Source: Limnohabitans sp. Jir72 (GTDB lineage Bacteria > Pseudomonadota > Gammaproteobacteria > Burkholderiales > Burkholderiaceae_C). From it: 64,000 bases of DNA. The notes beneath the pieces are model-generated. The model did no database searches, was not told the DNA's origin, and saw only the letters and a program-made list of their open reading frames with translations. The position numbers and the translations under genes are program-made. Where the stretch lies: positions 17,486 to 81,485 of the forward strand of contig NZ_NESC01000013.1 in assembly GCF_003063575.1 (NCBI RefSeq), written 5' to 3'. Below, piece after piece: positions 1-8,511 of the stretch (position 1 is its first letter; each line of letters begins with the position of its first letter).

Positions 1-546
1 CTGCTGGGCTTCGGTCACGGCCAGTTTGCTGAGCAGTTTGCGCAATTCGTCCACATGTGCGTTGGCCAGGTCGGCAGCAAATTGGGGATCTTTGTCGTCG
101 ACTTCGACCGAGATGAGTCCGTCTTTGCCGCCCACACCGCGAACGTTGGAGGTCAGGGCAGTGCGGGTATCGACTTTGGTTTTGGTGTCGTAACGGTCTT
201 GGAGTTTGAAGCGCTCAATCAGGGCGTCTTGCAGGGTGACGCTTTTCATGTAGGCCAAGAATTGGTCTGCGGGGTTCTTGAGGCCTGCAGCGGCACCGGC
301 CAGTCCGCCCAAACCACCCAGGCTGGCGAGCATGCTGGCGGCAGCGCTTTGTTGTTGCTGGGGTGGCAAGAACTGGGTTTTGGCGGTGTAGGTGGGGGGG
401 ATGAGGAAGCTGATGCCCAGAGCCAAGATGCCGACGGCCAAAGGACCCAGGACGAGCAGGCGCAGGTTGTCAACGATGACTTGGAGCAGATCGAGGAGAC
501 TGATTTCGTCTTTTGGCTGGCCGTGTGGGTCGGGGGCGGTGGTCAT
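1..546 (-). CDS. Wzz-like chain-length determinant protein, partial (3' end beyond window)
   Basis: The first 182 residues are visible, reading leftward from the ATG at 546 (MTTAPDPHGQ...) and running off the left edge. A short cytoplasmic N-terminus is followed by one hydrophobic segment (about residues 28-49), then a proline-rich ISFLIPPTYTA junction and a periplasmic stretch. This is the layout of the Wzz domain, which sets chain length of O-antigen, capsule or exopolysaccharide in the inner membrane. The neighbouring SLBB exporter supports a polysaccharide role. The start lies inside a 65-bp repeat shared with the next gene upstream. The C-terminus, and any fused tyrosine kinase domain, cannot be seen. 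Confidence 0.8.
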   Translation of the reverse strand, partial: MTTAPDPHGQPKDEISLLDLLQVIVDNLRLLVLGPLAVGILALGISFLIPPTYTAKTQFLPPQQQQSAAASMLASLGGLGGLAGAAAGLKNPADQFLAYMKSVTLQDALIERFKLQDRYDTKTKVDTRTALTSNVRGVGGKDGLISVEVDDKDPQFAADLANAHVDELRKLLSKLAVTEAQQ

Positions 547-597
547 GGTGGGTGTTGGGGTTTGCGGGGCATCGCGCACGGGGTGCGCTCCTACGGG
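533..597. repeat. 65-bp direct repeat, copy A
   Basis: This segment is 64/65 identical to 2069-2133, with one mismatch in the GTTTGC(G/T)GGG stretch. It spans the start codon and first five codons (MTTAP) of the Wzz-like gene plus an upstream REP-like unit. The second copy has the same position relative to the AlbA_2-type gene, so the two adjacent genes share duplicated 5' ends. Confidence 0.9.
570..597 (-). repeat. REP-like unit 1 (GTAG-headed palindrome)
   Basis: On the minus strand the unit reads GTAGGAGCGCACCCCGTGCG followed by CGATG. It contains a GTAG head and a hairpin (GCGCAC-CCC-GTGCGC). The same unit recurs at 630-657 and 2106-2133, and a related inverted pair lies at 58591-58679. 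It is extragenic, just upstream of the Wzz-like start. Confidence 0.8.
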
Positions 598-629
598 AGT
601 GGTGGCTATGGCCAGGGTTGGGGTGAGGC

Positions 630-657
630 CATCGCGCACGGGGTGCGCTCCTACGGG
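630..657 (-). repeat. REP-like unit 2
   Basis: This is an identical copy of the 28-base unit at 570-597, in the same orientation and 60 bp away. It lies between the AlbA_2-type gene stop (661) and the Wzz-like start. It belongs to the GTAG-headed family and has an internal hairpin. Confidence 0.8.
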
Positions 658-660
658 GGG

Positions 661-2082
661 TTATGTTTTGGTGGTGGGGTGGTAGCCGCCGGTTTTGGGG
701 GCGCCGCGGAATTCGATGTGGCCTTGGTCTTTGAGTTGTTTGAGCCAACGTTCGACGGTTCTGCGCGTCACAGAAAATGCGATGGACATCTCACCGGCAC
801 GTTGCCCGGGCTTGTCCTTGATGTACTGAAGCAAGGCGTTTACTCCGACATTTACTCCGACATTTACTCCGACATTTACTCCGACATTTACTCCCTCACT
901 GACTCCCTCATCTATGCCAACGGGCGATGCTTCTGGGGATGGTTGCGGCTTGAGTGAGAACGTGGCCATGACGCCGCCGAACTTCTCGGCGATGTCGAAC
1001 TGGACTTCGGGGTAGTCCTGCAGCGCTTTGCGGATGCGGATGAAGCCGCTGCCGTATTTTTCGATGGCGTTGACGAGGTAAAAACCTTCGGCCACCAGTT
1101 TGTTGCGCAGACTAGAGCGGTAGCTGTCGGCTTGGACTTCGGCCACGGTCAGGCCGCCATAAAAGGTGCCGGGGCTGAAGATGGTGATCTGGTCGTCAAA
1201 GATTTTGATTTGGATGTCGCTGGGGTCGGTGTAGCTGCGGTGCACCACTGCGTTGAGCAGCGCTTCGCGCAGGGCGGGCAGCGGGTATGCAAAGCGCTCT
1301 TTGCGCTGGATGCTGCCGTCAAACTCAAACGCCACACTGATGTGCGAGACGATAAATTTCATCGCTTGGTCGACCACCTCAAACAGGGTGTCGGTGAACT
1401 GGCGGTCGTCAATGATCAGGCTTGGGGTTTTGAAGCGGCCGATGTGGACGTTGTGCCGCAGGGGCTCTTGCGCAAACAGCAGCATGGCGGCCCAGGTGGG
1501 CTGGCCGTTTTTGAGGTAGTTGAGCTTTTCCAGTGCGGCGTGGGGGTTGGTTTCGTCCAGTTCAAAACGTCCGTGCTGGTTGACGAGGCGAATGAAGCGA
1601 CGGATTTTTTCTGGTGAGAGTTGCTCTGTCCGGTGGCCTTGAGCCTCGTAGGCGTCCCACGAGAGTTGCAGGGCCTGCATGTAGAGGTCGGCGATTTCAC
1701 CAGTGTTAAGCGCGTGGTTGGAGCTGGCGATGCGTTTGTAATAACGGCCGCGTGTGTTGACCGGCTTGATCGGGTATTCGGCAATGCTGATTTCGACGAT
1801 GGTTTTGCCGTCAAGGCTGTGGGCCTGGATGTCGGGGATCAGCGTTGGACTGGTGGCGTCTTTGATTTTGCCCAACCATTCGTTGAGGCTTTCTTTGCCA
1901 AGCGTGGCACCTTGCACGACGCCACGGTCTGTCACGCCCACCAGCACGCGCCCGCCCTTGGCGTTGGCAAATGCCACCAGGGCTTCGATGCAGGCTTTGT
2001 CAAACGAGGTTTTGAATTCCTGCGTTTGGGTTTCGCCTGACCCGATCCAGTGCTGGAGGAGTTGCTCAGGGGCGGTGGTCAT
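661..2082 (-). CDS. AlbA_2 / HATPase_c_4 family ATP-binding protein (putative transcriptional regulator)
   Basis: The product is 473 aa. An AlbA_2 (Schlafen-type) domain covers roughly residues 12-125, with EFKTSF, FANAKGGRVLVGV and a YYKR strand. A divergent HATPase_c_4 region follows (about 260-380: LREALLNAVVHRSY, GSGFIRIRKAL). The tail carries a run of GVNV repeats and a C-terminal winged helix-turn-helix (RRTVERWLKQL). Such proteins are often annotated as RecG-like or as transcriptional regulators. A true role is not established, and membership of this polysaccharide locus is positional only. The ATG at 2082 is chosen because it starts the conserved region and matches MTTAP of the next gene; the frame opens further upstream without conserved residues. 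Confidence 0.82.
   Translation of the reverse strand: MTTAPEQLLQHWIGSGETQTQEFKTSFDKACIEALVAFANAKGGRVLVGVTDRGVVQGATLGKESLNEWLGKIKDATSPTLIPDIQAHSLDGKTIVEISIAEYPIKPVNTRGRYYKRIASSNHALNTGEIADLYMQALQLSWDAYEAQGHRTEQLSPEKIRRFIRLVNQHGRFELDETNPHAALEKLNYLKNGQPTWAAMLLFAQEPLRHNVHIGRFKTPSLIIDDRQFTDTLFEVVDQAMKFIVSHISVAFEFDGSIQRKERFAYPLPALREALLNAVVHRSYTDPSDIQIKIFDDQITIFSPGTFYGGLTVAEVQADSYRSSLRNKLVAEGFYLVNAIEKYGSGFIRIRKALQDYPEVQFDIAEKFGGVMATFSLKPQPSPEASPVGIDEGVSEGVNVGVNVGVNVGVNVGVNALLQYIKDKPGQRAGEMSIAFSVTRRTVERWLKQLKDQGHIEFRGAPKTGGYHPTTKT
839..910 (-). repeat. 12-bp in-frame minisatellite encoding GVNV repeats
   Basis: Four perfect copies of TTTACTCCGACA (839-886) are followed by two degenerate copies (887-910). 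On the minus strand they encode the (GVNV)n linker between the HATPase-like region and the C-terminal helix-turn-helix of the AlbA_2-type protein. Copy-number changes would keep the reading frame and alter only linker length. Confidence 0.9.
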
Positions 2083-2133
2083 GGTGGGTGTTGGGGTTTG
2101 CTGGGCATCGCGCACGGGGTGCGCTCCTACGGG
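2069..2133. repeat. 65-bp direct repeat, copy B
   Basis: This is the second copy of the 533-597 segment (64/65 identical). It covers the start codon of the AlbA_2-type gene and a third REP-like unit (2106-2133). It ends 31 bases before the stop of the SLBB exporter gene at 2165. Confidence 0.9.
2106..2133 (-). repeat. REP-like unit 3
   Basis: This unit is identical to those at 570-597 and 630-657 and in the same orientation, with a GTAG head and an internal GCGCAC/GTGCGC stem. It lies between the SLBB exporter stop and the AlbA_2-type start. Confidence 0.8.
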
Positions 2134-2164
2134 GGCGGTGGTGGTTGTCGCGCGCGGGGTTGGC

Positions 2165-4504
2165 TTAGTTGCGCAGGGTTCTGATGGCGGCGGCGCCGAT
2201 GCCCAGGTTGGCAAAGATTTGGGTCCAGTCACGCAGGCCTCGGACCACGAAGTTGTAGGTGCTTTCGCGGTCCACTTTGGCCGGCACGATCAGGGTGTCG
2301 CCGGGCATGACTTTGTGGTTTTCGAAGTCTCGGAACCAGCCCGAACTTCGGCGGCTCAAGATGGAGCCGTCGGCTCGCAGTAAAAAGGCTTCGGTGACTT
2401 CGGCGTCTTCGGTCGGGCTTGCGGCCCTGATGATGTCGCCCACCAAGCGGCCGGGTTTGTAGATCAACACGTTTTCGTTGTTGACGCTGCCGGCCACGGC
2501 CACAAATGCGGGCTGGGTAGGCACCATGATGGCGTCACCGTCTTCCAAGGGCAGGTTGGGCAGCTCGTTCATGGCGGCCCGCAATTCGTTCGAATCGCTG
2601 ACGGCACGTTGGCCGGTGGCGCTGGTTTTCTCGGGGTTGAGCTCAAGCGACACGCGGCCTTGGCTGCGCAGGGCTTTGAGTTTGTCGATCTGCGCGCGCT
2701 GTTGGGCTTGTTGCTGCTGCGTCAATGCGGCGGCTTGCGCAGCGCGCTCGCCAGTCAGGTTGGCGGCCAGGGTGGCGTTGGCGCTTTGGGCTTGAGACTC
2801 AAGGCGGCGGATGACTTGGTCCAGGTTTTGTTGTTGTTGTTTGCGCACCGATTCGCGGGTGAATTCGGTGCCATACAAATAGGCTTGCGGCGTGAGGCCG
2901 CCCACACGAGCAATGAGTTGTGGCAGTGTTTCGCCAGGCTGCACTTGGTGGATGCCCGGGGAGGCGACTTCGCCTTCGATGCGCACCAAACGGGTTTGGC
3001 GTTCTGCGGGCAGCTTGAGGTCGCTGCTGCTCATGATGGTGAGCACATCGCCAGCTTGCAGCTCGATGTTGTGTGCCGCGTCTTGTTGCAAGATGGCTTT
3101 GCCCAGGTTGAAGGGGATGAGATCGGTGCGCAGTTCGGCTTTGTTCAGGCGCTCGATGACGGCGTAGTCCCAGTTGATTTGGTCGACCTGGCCCTTGACG
3201 CGGCCTGCAACATCGGTGCCTGCGGTTTTGGCGTCTTTGTCCAGCGTCTGGACGAGCAGGTTTTTGCGCCTGTAGTAGTCGGGTGTGAGCAGGGCTTCGC
3301 GGTCAGGAATGAGGTCGCCCACGCGCATGCCGGCAAACCATTTGTGGCGCAGCGGTTGGGCCACGGTGCCTTGCAGCGTGACGGCATTGCCAAAGGCGGG
3401 GCTCATGGGCAAAAGCGTGATCACATCGCCGTCTTTGAGCGTGCGGCTCATGCCTTGTTCGGTCAGCTCAAAGGATTCGACTTGTCGTGTGCCTCGGGCT
3501 TCTTGGCCAATGCTTTCGATTTGGGCTTTGTCTTTGCTGGCCATGGCAGGCACGCCGCCGACCCAGGACAGGACGTCAAAGACATTGGTGCGTGATTTGA
3601 TTTCGTAGATGGCGGCGTGGTCGGTGGCACCCGTCAGCGCAATGCGCGGACCAACCGGGGGGATCATGATGACGTCGCCAGGCTGCAGTTGTGCGTCTTC
3701 GGATTTGTCGCCCTTGACGATGAAGGTGTAGAGGTCGAGCTTGGTGATGGTTTTGCCGCCGCGCATGAGCTTGATGTTGCGCATGCTGCCGTTGGCGGTG
3801 GGGCCACCACTGGCAAAAACGGCGTTGACCAAGGTGCTGAGGCTGTTGAGGTTATAGGTGCCGGGTTGCTGCGCTTGGCCGACCACATAGACCGTGATGC
3901 CTCGCAGTTTGCCCAAGTTGGCGTTGACAGTGACGTTGGTAAAGACGGTGCTGACTTGCTTGCGCAAGGTGGCATCGAGGTCTTTGACTTGCACGCCATT
4001 GAGGTTGATGACGCCGACTTTGGGCAGGCTGATCTGGCCGTTGCGGTCCAGCGTTTGGCTGCCGGCGTAGTCCACCGCACCCCAGATTTGGATGCGCACT
4101 TCGTCGCCTGGGCCCAACACATATTCACCAGGTGCGGGGGCTGCAGCGTCGGCGGCATAGGCCAGCGGGTTTTCAAACAGCTGCGCCCCGAAGTTGGGCA
4201 ACAGTTTGCCAGTGCTTTCTTGCACAAAACGCTGGAATTGGCTAGGCACAAGGGGCTTGCTGGCACGCACAGGCGCTGCCTGGTTGCGTTGCACGTCTGC
4301 GGCCCCCATGTCTGGGCGCGCAGGCATGACCGGGGCTTGCACCAAACCCAATGCAGGCGGGTTGGCAACCTGCCCCACGGCTACAGCGCCAGCGGCCGCA
4401 GGCGCTTGAAACTGCGCTTGGGCCTGCAGCTGAGTACAAGCCAACGTGGCCAGAGTCAGAACTTGAAACGCCTGACGCGCCGAGGGCGTGAAAGTCTTGA
4501 ACAT
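2165..4504 (-). CDS. Polysaccharide export outer membrane protein, Wza/KpsD-like, with SLBB repeats
   Basis: The product is 779 aa with a Sec signal peptide (residues 1 to about 31; a weak TLAC lipobox-like site at C23 or cleavage after AQA). A Poly_export domain begins near residue 125 (GEYVLGPGDEVRIQIWG). Several SLBB/beta-grasp repeats follow (for example VYVVGQAQQPGTYNLN and VRIEGEVASPGIHQVQPGE). A Gln/Ala-rich coiled coil sits at about 560-640, and the C-terminal helix ends GLRDWTQIF. The protein is expected to be the outer-membrane channel for capsule or exopolysaccharide. It is about twice the length of E. coli Wza, closer to KpsD-type proteins. It is transcribed toward the Wzz-like gene. 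Confidence 0.87.
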   Translation of the reverse strand: MFKTFTPSARQAFQVLTLATLACTQLQAQAQFQAPAAAGAVAVGQVANPPALGLVQAPVMPARPDMGAADVQRNQAAPVRASKPLVPSQFQRFVQESTGKLLPNFGAQLFENPLAYAADAAAPAPGEYVLGPGDEVRIQIWGAVDYAGSQTLDRNGQISLPKVGVINLNGVQVKDLDATLRKQVSTVFTNVTVNANLGKLRGITVYVVGQAQQPGTYNLNSLSTLVNAVFASGGPTANGSMRNIKLMRGGKTITKLDLYTFIVKGDKSEDAQLQPGDVIMIPPVGPRIALTGATDHAAIYEIKSRTNVFDVLSWVGGVPAMASKDKAQIESIGQEARGTRQVESFELTEQGMSRTLKDGDVITLLPMSPAFGNAVTLQGTVAQPLRHKWFAGMRVGDLIPDREALLTPDYYRRKNLLVQTLDKDAKTAGTDVAGRVKGQVDQINWDYAVIERLNKAELRTDLIPFNLGKAILQQDAAHNIELQAGDVLTIMSSSDLKLPAERQTRLVRIEGEVASPGIHQVQPGETLPQLIARVGGLTPQAYLYGTEFTRESVRKQQQQNLDQVIRRLESQAQSANATLAANLTGERAAQAAALTQQQQAQQRAQIDKLKALRSQGRVSLELNPEKTSATGQRAVSDSNELRAAMNELPNLPLEDGDAIMVPTQPAFVAVAGSVNNENVLIYKPGRLVGDIIRAASPTEDAEVTEAFLLRADGSILSRRSSGWFRDFENHKVMPGDTLIVPAKVDRESTYNFVVRGLRDWTQIFANLGIGAAAIRTLRN

Positions 4505-4591
4505 GGAGGGATATGGGTTGATGGGCAGAAAGCCGTGCAGGCTACCGCAGTGCCACAGGGTTTTTTTTAAAACCGGTAGGGCACTGAAATC

Positions 4592-4610
4592 AAGTACTGA
4601 ATATGTACTT
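4592..4610. promoter_or_regulatory. Inverted repeat, possible operator at the exporter promoter
   Basis: AAGTAC-N7-GTACTT forms a perfect 6+6 inverted repeat. It would overlap the transcription start if the minus-strand promoter at 4615-4643 is used. The binding protein is unknown and the regulatory role is inference. Confidence 0.35.
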
Positions 4611-4614
4611 TGAA

Positions 4615-4643
4615 AATCTAATTTTACCAGTTGGCTACCGCAA
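4615..4643 (-). promoter_or_regulatory. Candidate sigma70 promoter of the SLBB exporter gene
   Basis: On the minus strand a TTGCGG -35-like box (4638-4643) is followed after 17 bases by a TAGATT -10-like box (4615-4620). It is about 110 bases upstream of the start at 4504, at the edge of the AT-rich island. It was found by eye only. Confidence 0.35.
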
Positions 4644-5065
4644 TCCCTCTCGTTTTAATAAATATTGTCTGTACTAAATGTATCAACAATATTTAAAATT
4701 AACAATTAAAGTGATTTATATGTTTTTATAATTTCAACAAATCAATCGGTAACTTCACGCAACACATAAAACATCAAATTAATTCCTGAATATTAAAAAT
4801 TCGAAAATTAATATATTTTATTTTTAAAAATAAAATATGCTTATAAAATAAATCGATACTTATCAGAGGTTTTTTCAAAATTTCGGTGCCAACACGGCAG
4901 CTGCCTTGGCATTGGGTCAGCTTGGCGGTTCTGGTTTACTCGGCCCATGCGTCTGCAAACATGGGATTGAGTTGGCAGAACAGTTTTGATTTGCAGCTTG
5001 GCGGCAGCGGCTGTGGGCGGCTGGGTGTTCTTGCCCCGGCTTTGGGTGCTGGTTTAGCGCGGCTT

Positions 5066-6277
5066 TCAGCGCTCGCCCAGCGACTGGCTGAAGGTTTTGA
5101 CGAGGGGCTTGGTGAGGTACTGGAACACGGTGCGTTGCCCGGTTTTGACTTCGATGGTGGCGGTCATGCCGGGCTGGATGGCCAGCTTTTCGTTGGGACG
5201 GCCACTGAACTGGCGGCCGGTGGTGCGCACTTGGGCACGGTAATAGGGTTGTTCGCCTTGGCGAAGGTCTTCGCTCAGGGTGTCAGCGCTGATGTAGGTG
5301 AGCTTGCCTGACAACTCGCCATAGACGGTGTAGTCGTAGGCGTCGATCTTGACGCGCACGTCTTGCCCGGGCTTGAGGAAGGCGATGTCGGCCGGCGAAA
5401 CTTTGGCCTGGATGACGAGGTCGTCCTCCAGGGGCACGATTTGCATGACTTCTTCGCCAGGGCGGATCACGCCACCCAAGGTGGTGATGCGCACGTTTTT
5501 GACGACACCGTGCACCGGGGCGCGCTGCTCAGTCAGGGCAAGCTGGCTTTTGCGTTGGGCCAGGCTTTGCTGCACGCCAGCCAGTTCTTCTTGGGCTTTG
5601 CCCAGCTCGGCTTGGGCGTCCTGAAAGTATTTGTTGCGTTTGTTGGTGACTTGCGATTTGAGCTCGGCCACTTGGCGTTGCAGTCGCAAGATGTCGGTTT
5701 GGCTGACGTCTCCGGTTTTGAGCAGGGGCCGGGTCATGGCGAGCTCTTTTTGAACCAAAGCGATCATGCCGTCGATGGCCGAGATGTCCTCGCGGATGGC
5801 GGCTTGGCGTTTTTTAAAAAGCATGGTCTGGCTCTCTTTGAACTCGGGATAGTTCTTGAGCGCAGGTGGAAACTTGAGGTTGGTGCCCAGCACTTCGGCC
5901 TGCAGGCGTGCCACGGTGGCGGCCAGGCCTGCAGCTTTGGCGCGGGCTTCAAGGTAGCTGGTTTCAAACCTGACTTTTTCAAACTTGAGCAGAACTTGCC
6001 CGGCTTCGACGTTGTCGCCTTCTTTGACGAGCAGCTCGGAGATGGTGCCGCCTTCTTGCGATTGGATGATTTGCGTTTTGGAGCTGGCGATGACCGAGCC
6101 TGGGGCGCGGGTAATTTGGTCCAGGCGTGCCCACAATGACCAGCCCACCAAAATGAGCAAGGTGCCAAAGGTGATCCACACTGTCAGGCGCAAGCCCCCG
6201 AATTGCATGGGGGCGGCAGGGGCGAAGCGGGGGTTGATCGCGGTGCTGCGGTGTTTGAAGACCCAGAACAGGTTCAT
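5066..6277 (-). CDS. HlyD-family membrane fusion protein of a type I secretion system
   Basis: The product is 403 aa with one N-terminal membrane helix (about residues 30-50), a biotinyl-lipoyl-like segment (GGTISELLVKEGDNVEAGQVL), a long alpha-helical hairpin (about 110-240) and a C-terminal beta-barrel ending in the HlyD motif (IQPGMTATIEVKTGQRTV). It should bridge the inner-membrane ABC exporter and the TolC-like pore. Its ATG overlaps the ABC gene stop by 4 bases (6274-6277), so translation is probably coupled. The length and the lack of extra domains fit LapC/RtxD-type adaptors. Confidence 0.93.
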   Translation of the reverse strand: MNLFWVFKHRSTAINPRFAPAAPMQFGGLRLTVWITFGTLLILVGWSLWARLDQITRAPGSVIASSKTQIIQSQEGGTISELLVKEGDNVEAGQVLLKFEKVRFETSYLEARAKAAGLAATVARLQAEVLGTNLKFPPALKNYPEFKESQTMLFKKRQAAIREDISAIDGMIALVQKELAMTRPLLKTGDVSQTDILRLQRQVAELKSQVTNKRNKYFQDAQAELGKAQEELAGVQQSLAQRKSQLALTEQRAPVHGVVKNVRITTLGGVIRPGEEVMQIVPLEDDLVIQAKVSPADIAFLKPGQDVRVKIDAYDYTVYGELSGKLTYISADTLSEDLRQGEQPYYRAQVRTTGRQFSGRPNEKLAIQPGMTATIEVKTGQRTVFQYLTKPLVKTFSQSLGER

Positions 6278-8511
6278 GCTTTGACCTCGACGAGGGCGGA
6301 AGGTGAGACTTCAGACACTGTGGGGGCTGCGGTGCCGCGCAAGCGGGCCAGCACCAGGTCGCGTGGGCCGTCGAGCACGATGCGGCCTTGGTCGACCACG
6401 ATGATTCGGTTGACCCAGGCCAGCAAGGCAGGTTTGTGCGTCACGACAACGAGCAGTGACTCTGGCGCGAGTTCGTTGAACAGGTGGTGCATGACGCGGT
6501 TTTCGAGCTGCGCGTCCATGGAGGCGGTGGGCTCGTCCAGCAGCATGATGCGCGGTTGTTGCAGCAGCATGCGGGTCAGGCCCACCAGTTGGCGCTGCCC
6601 ACCCGAGAGGCCTTTGCCGCCTTCAGAGATCTCCAACGCCATGCCTTTGGGGTGGCCCTGAATGACTTGGTCCAAACCGGTCATGGCGGCGGCGCGCAGG
6701 ATTTGGCTGTCGCTGGGCGTGGGCATGCCCAGCGTGAGGTTTTCTCGCAGGCTACCTTGAAACAGGCGCACGTCTTGCGGCAGGTAGCCCAGGTGTTCGC
6801 GCACAAATTCGGGGGCCAAGTGGGTGACGTCGATGTTGTCCAGAAACACACTGCCCGTGCCGGGTTTGTACAGGCCCGACAGGATTTTGATGAGGGTGGA
6901 TTTGCCCGAACCGATAGCGCCCAAAATGGCCACCCGTTCACCCGGCAGCATGGCCAGTGAGGGCACTTCCAGGATGGGGTGTTTTTCGGTGTAAGCGTAT
7001 GCAACTTTGTCAAGGCGCAGCTGGCCCTGACAGTTTTGCGGCACAACCAGGCGGGTGGCAGGGTCGCGGTCGCTGGGCATGGCCATGATGCCGTCCAGGC
7101 CTTTGAGGGCGATTTGCGCATGCTTCCATTGCACGATCAGGCCCGGCAACTGCGCCAGCGGCGACAGTGCGCGCCCGCTGATGATGGTGCAGGCGATCAG
7201 TCCGCCCATGGTGAGCTCGCCCACGGTGATGGCATAGGCCCCGACGGTGACCATGCCCACGTAAGTGATTTGCTGCAAGACTTGCGTGATGTTGGTCGAC
7301 AAGGTCGACAGGGCACGCATGTGCAGCTCGCCTTGGGCGATGCTGGCGGTCAGCTGGCGCCAGCGGTCAAGTTGCTTCCATTCGCCATTGGCAGCTTTGA
7401 TGGATTCGATGCCGTCGATGGCCTCGATCAGCAAGCCGTTTTTTCGGTTGGATTCGGCCATGTGCTGGCCAGCGTATTTTTCGATGGGTTTGCGAAACAA
7501 CAGGCCCACCAAAATGGCCAGCGGCACCATGACCAGCGGCACCAGTGCCACTTGCCATGAAATCAGGCCAATGACGATGACGAACAGCAGCGCAAACGGT
7601 GCGTCGGCCAAGATGAAGAGCGTGGACGAGGTGAGGAAGCTGCGCACCGATTCGAAGTGGCGGATTTGCGAGGCGAAGGTGCCCACGGTGCGGGGGCGTG
7701 CGTCCATGCGGATGTCGAGCGCTTTGCCAAAGAAGACGGCAGACAGTTCTTGGTCGATGGCTTTGCACGCACGCTCGACCATGTGGGCGCGCACTTGCTT
7801 GATGAGCAACTCCAGCGCAATGGCCAACAGAACGCCGACGGTGAGCACCATCAGTGTGGAGTAGCCCTTGCTGGGGACCACACGGTCGTAGACCTGCATG
7901 GAATACAGGGCCGCCAGCAAACCGATGAAGCTGACGATGAAGGTGGCAAAGACGGCGTCCATGAAGGCAGCACGGTAGCGGCTGAGCGCGAAGACGAACC
8001 ACTCGCTGGCTGTGCGCGGACCTTCGGGCATGGCCTGCGTGTGTGCTCCGGTGTGTGGCTCGATGCCCTGAACGGAAGCAATTTTCAGCGCCAAGATGTG
8101 GCCTTGCGTGAGCGCTTGCAGGCTGATCTCGCCCACTTGACCTTGGTGGTCTTCGGTGGTGCAGCCCCCATGGCTGAGCTTGCCGCGCAGCATGAGTACG
8201 CGCGCGCCGTCCGCAGACACCCACAGCAACGGGAACTGGCCTTTGCCCAGTTGCGGTACGGACACTTCGCTGATCGCGGCCATGGCGAAATGCACGCTCC
8301 ACAGTTCGGTGGCGCGGTGCTTTCGGCTGAGGCTGGAGAGGTCCACGCCGTCGGCATTTTTGTCCAACATGCCAAAGCGGTATGTGGGCACCGAGTGGCC
8401 TTGCAGGGCCGCCAGGCGCGAGAGCAATGCGGCAAGCTCGGGGTCTTGCTGGTAGCTTGGAGGGCGCTGTTTGTCGACGGGGCTTTGCAAGGGTGCAGAC
8501 GTATCAGTCAT
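6274..8511 (-). CDS. Type I secretion ABC exporter, permease/ATPase (LapB/RtxB-like)
   Basis: The product is 745 aa. An N-terminal C39-like domain (about 1-150) lacks the peptidase Cys-His motif, as in exporters of RTX or large adhesin substrates. An ABC transmembrane domain (about 185-460) and an ABC ATPase follow, with Walker A (GAIGSGKST), signature LSGGQ and Walker B (IMLLDEPTAS). It powers one-step secretion of a protein with a C-terminal signal. It overlaps both partners (8 bases with the TolC-like gene, 4 with the HlyD-like gene). No substrate gene such as an RTX or Ig-repeat adhesin is in the window. Confidence 0.93.
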   Translation of the reverse strand: MTDTSAPLQSPVDKQRPPSYQQDPELAALLSRLAALQGHSVPTYRFGMLDKNADGVDLSSLSRKHRATELWSVHFAMAAISEVSVPQLGKGQFPLLWVSADGARVLMLRGKLSHGGCTTEDHQGQVGEISLQALTQGHILALKIASVQGIEPHTGAHTQAMPEGPRTASEWFVFALSRYRAAFMDAVFATFIVSFIGLLAALYSMQVYDRVVPSKGYSTLMVLTVGVLLAIALELLIKQVRAHMVERACKAIDQELSAVFFGKALDIRMDARPRTVGTFASQIRHFESVRSFLTSSTLFILADAPFALLFVIVIGLISWQVALVPLVMVPLAILVGLLFRKPIEKYAGQHMAESNRKNGLLIEAIDGIESIKAANGEWKQLDRWRQLTASIAQGELHMRALSTLSTNITQVLQQITYVGMVTVGAYAITVGELTMGGLIACTIISGRALSPLAQLPGLIVQWKHAQIALKGLDGIMAMPSDRDPATRLVVPQNCQGQLRLDKVAYAYTEKHPILEVPSLAMLPGERVAILGAIGSGKSTLIKILSGLYKPGTGSVFLDNIDVTHLAPEFVREHLGYLPQDVRLFQGSLRENLTLGMPTPSDSQILRAAAMTGLDQVIQGHPKGMALEISEGGKGLSGGQRQLVGLTRMLLQQPRIMLLDEPTASMDAQLENRVMHHLFNELAPESLLVVVTHKPALLAWVNRIIVVDQGRIVLDGPRDLVLARLRGTAAPTVSEVSPSALVEVKA

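Larger units (their letters stand above)
4505..5065. other. 561-bp intergenic region with a strongly AT-rich island
   Basis: Between the HlyD-like stop and the exporter start, about 4585-4880 is very AT-rich (A/T runs, few G or C), unlike the GC-rich surroundings. I see no convincing gene. It holds a plausible exporter promoter (4615-4643) and an inverted repeat (4592-4610). The stretch 4880-5065 returns to normal composition and reads like a signal peptide on the plus strand, but that frame continues only as antisense of the HlyD-like gene. Confidence 0.7.

Noticed and set aside
839..910. Tandem 12-bp repeats as a CRISPR array
   Set aside because: Units are contiguous without spacers, in frame within a gene, and encode a known type of GVN-repeat linker.
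4886..5311. Plus-strand frame starting with a signal-peptide-like segment (VSLAVLVYSAHASA)
   Set aside because: Only the first 60 or so codons are outside the HlyD-like gene; the rest is antisense to it and has no recognisable fold. It could be a remnant, but I cannot support a gene.
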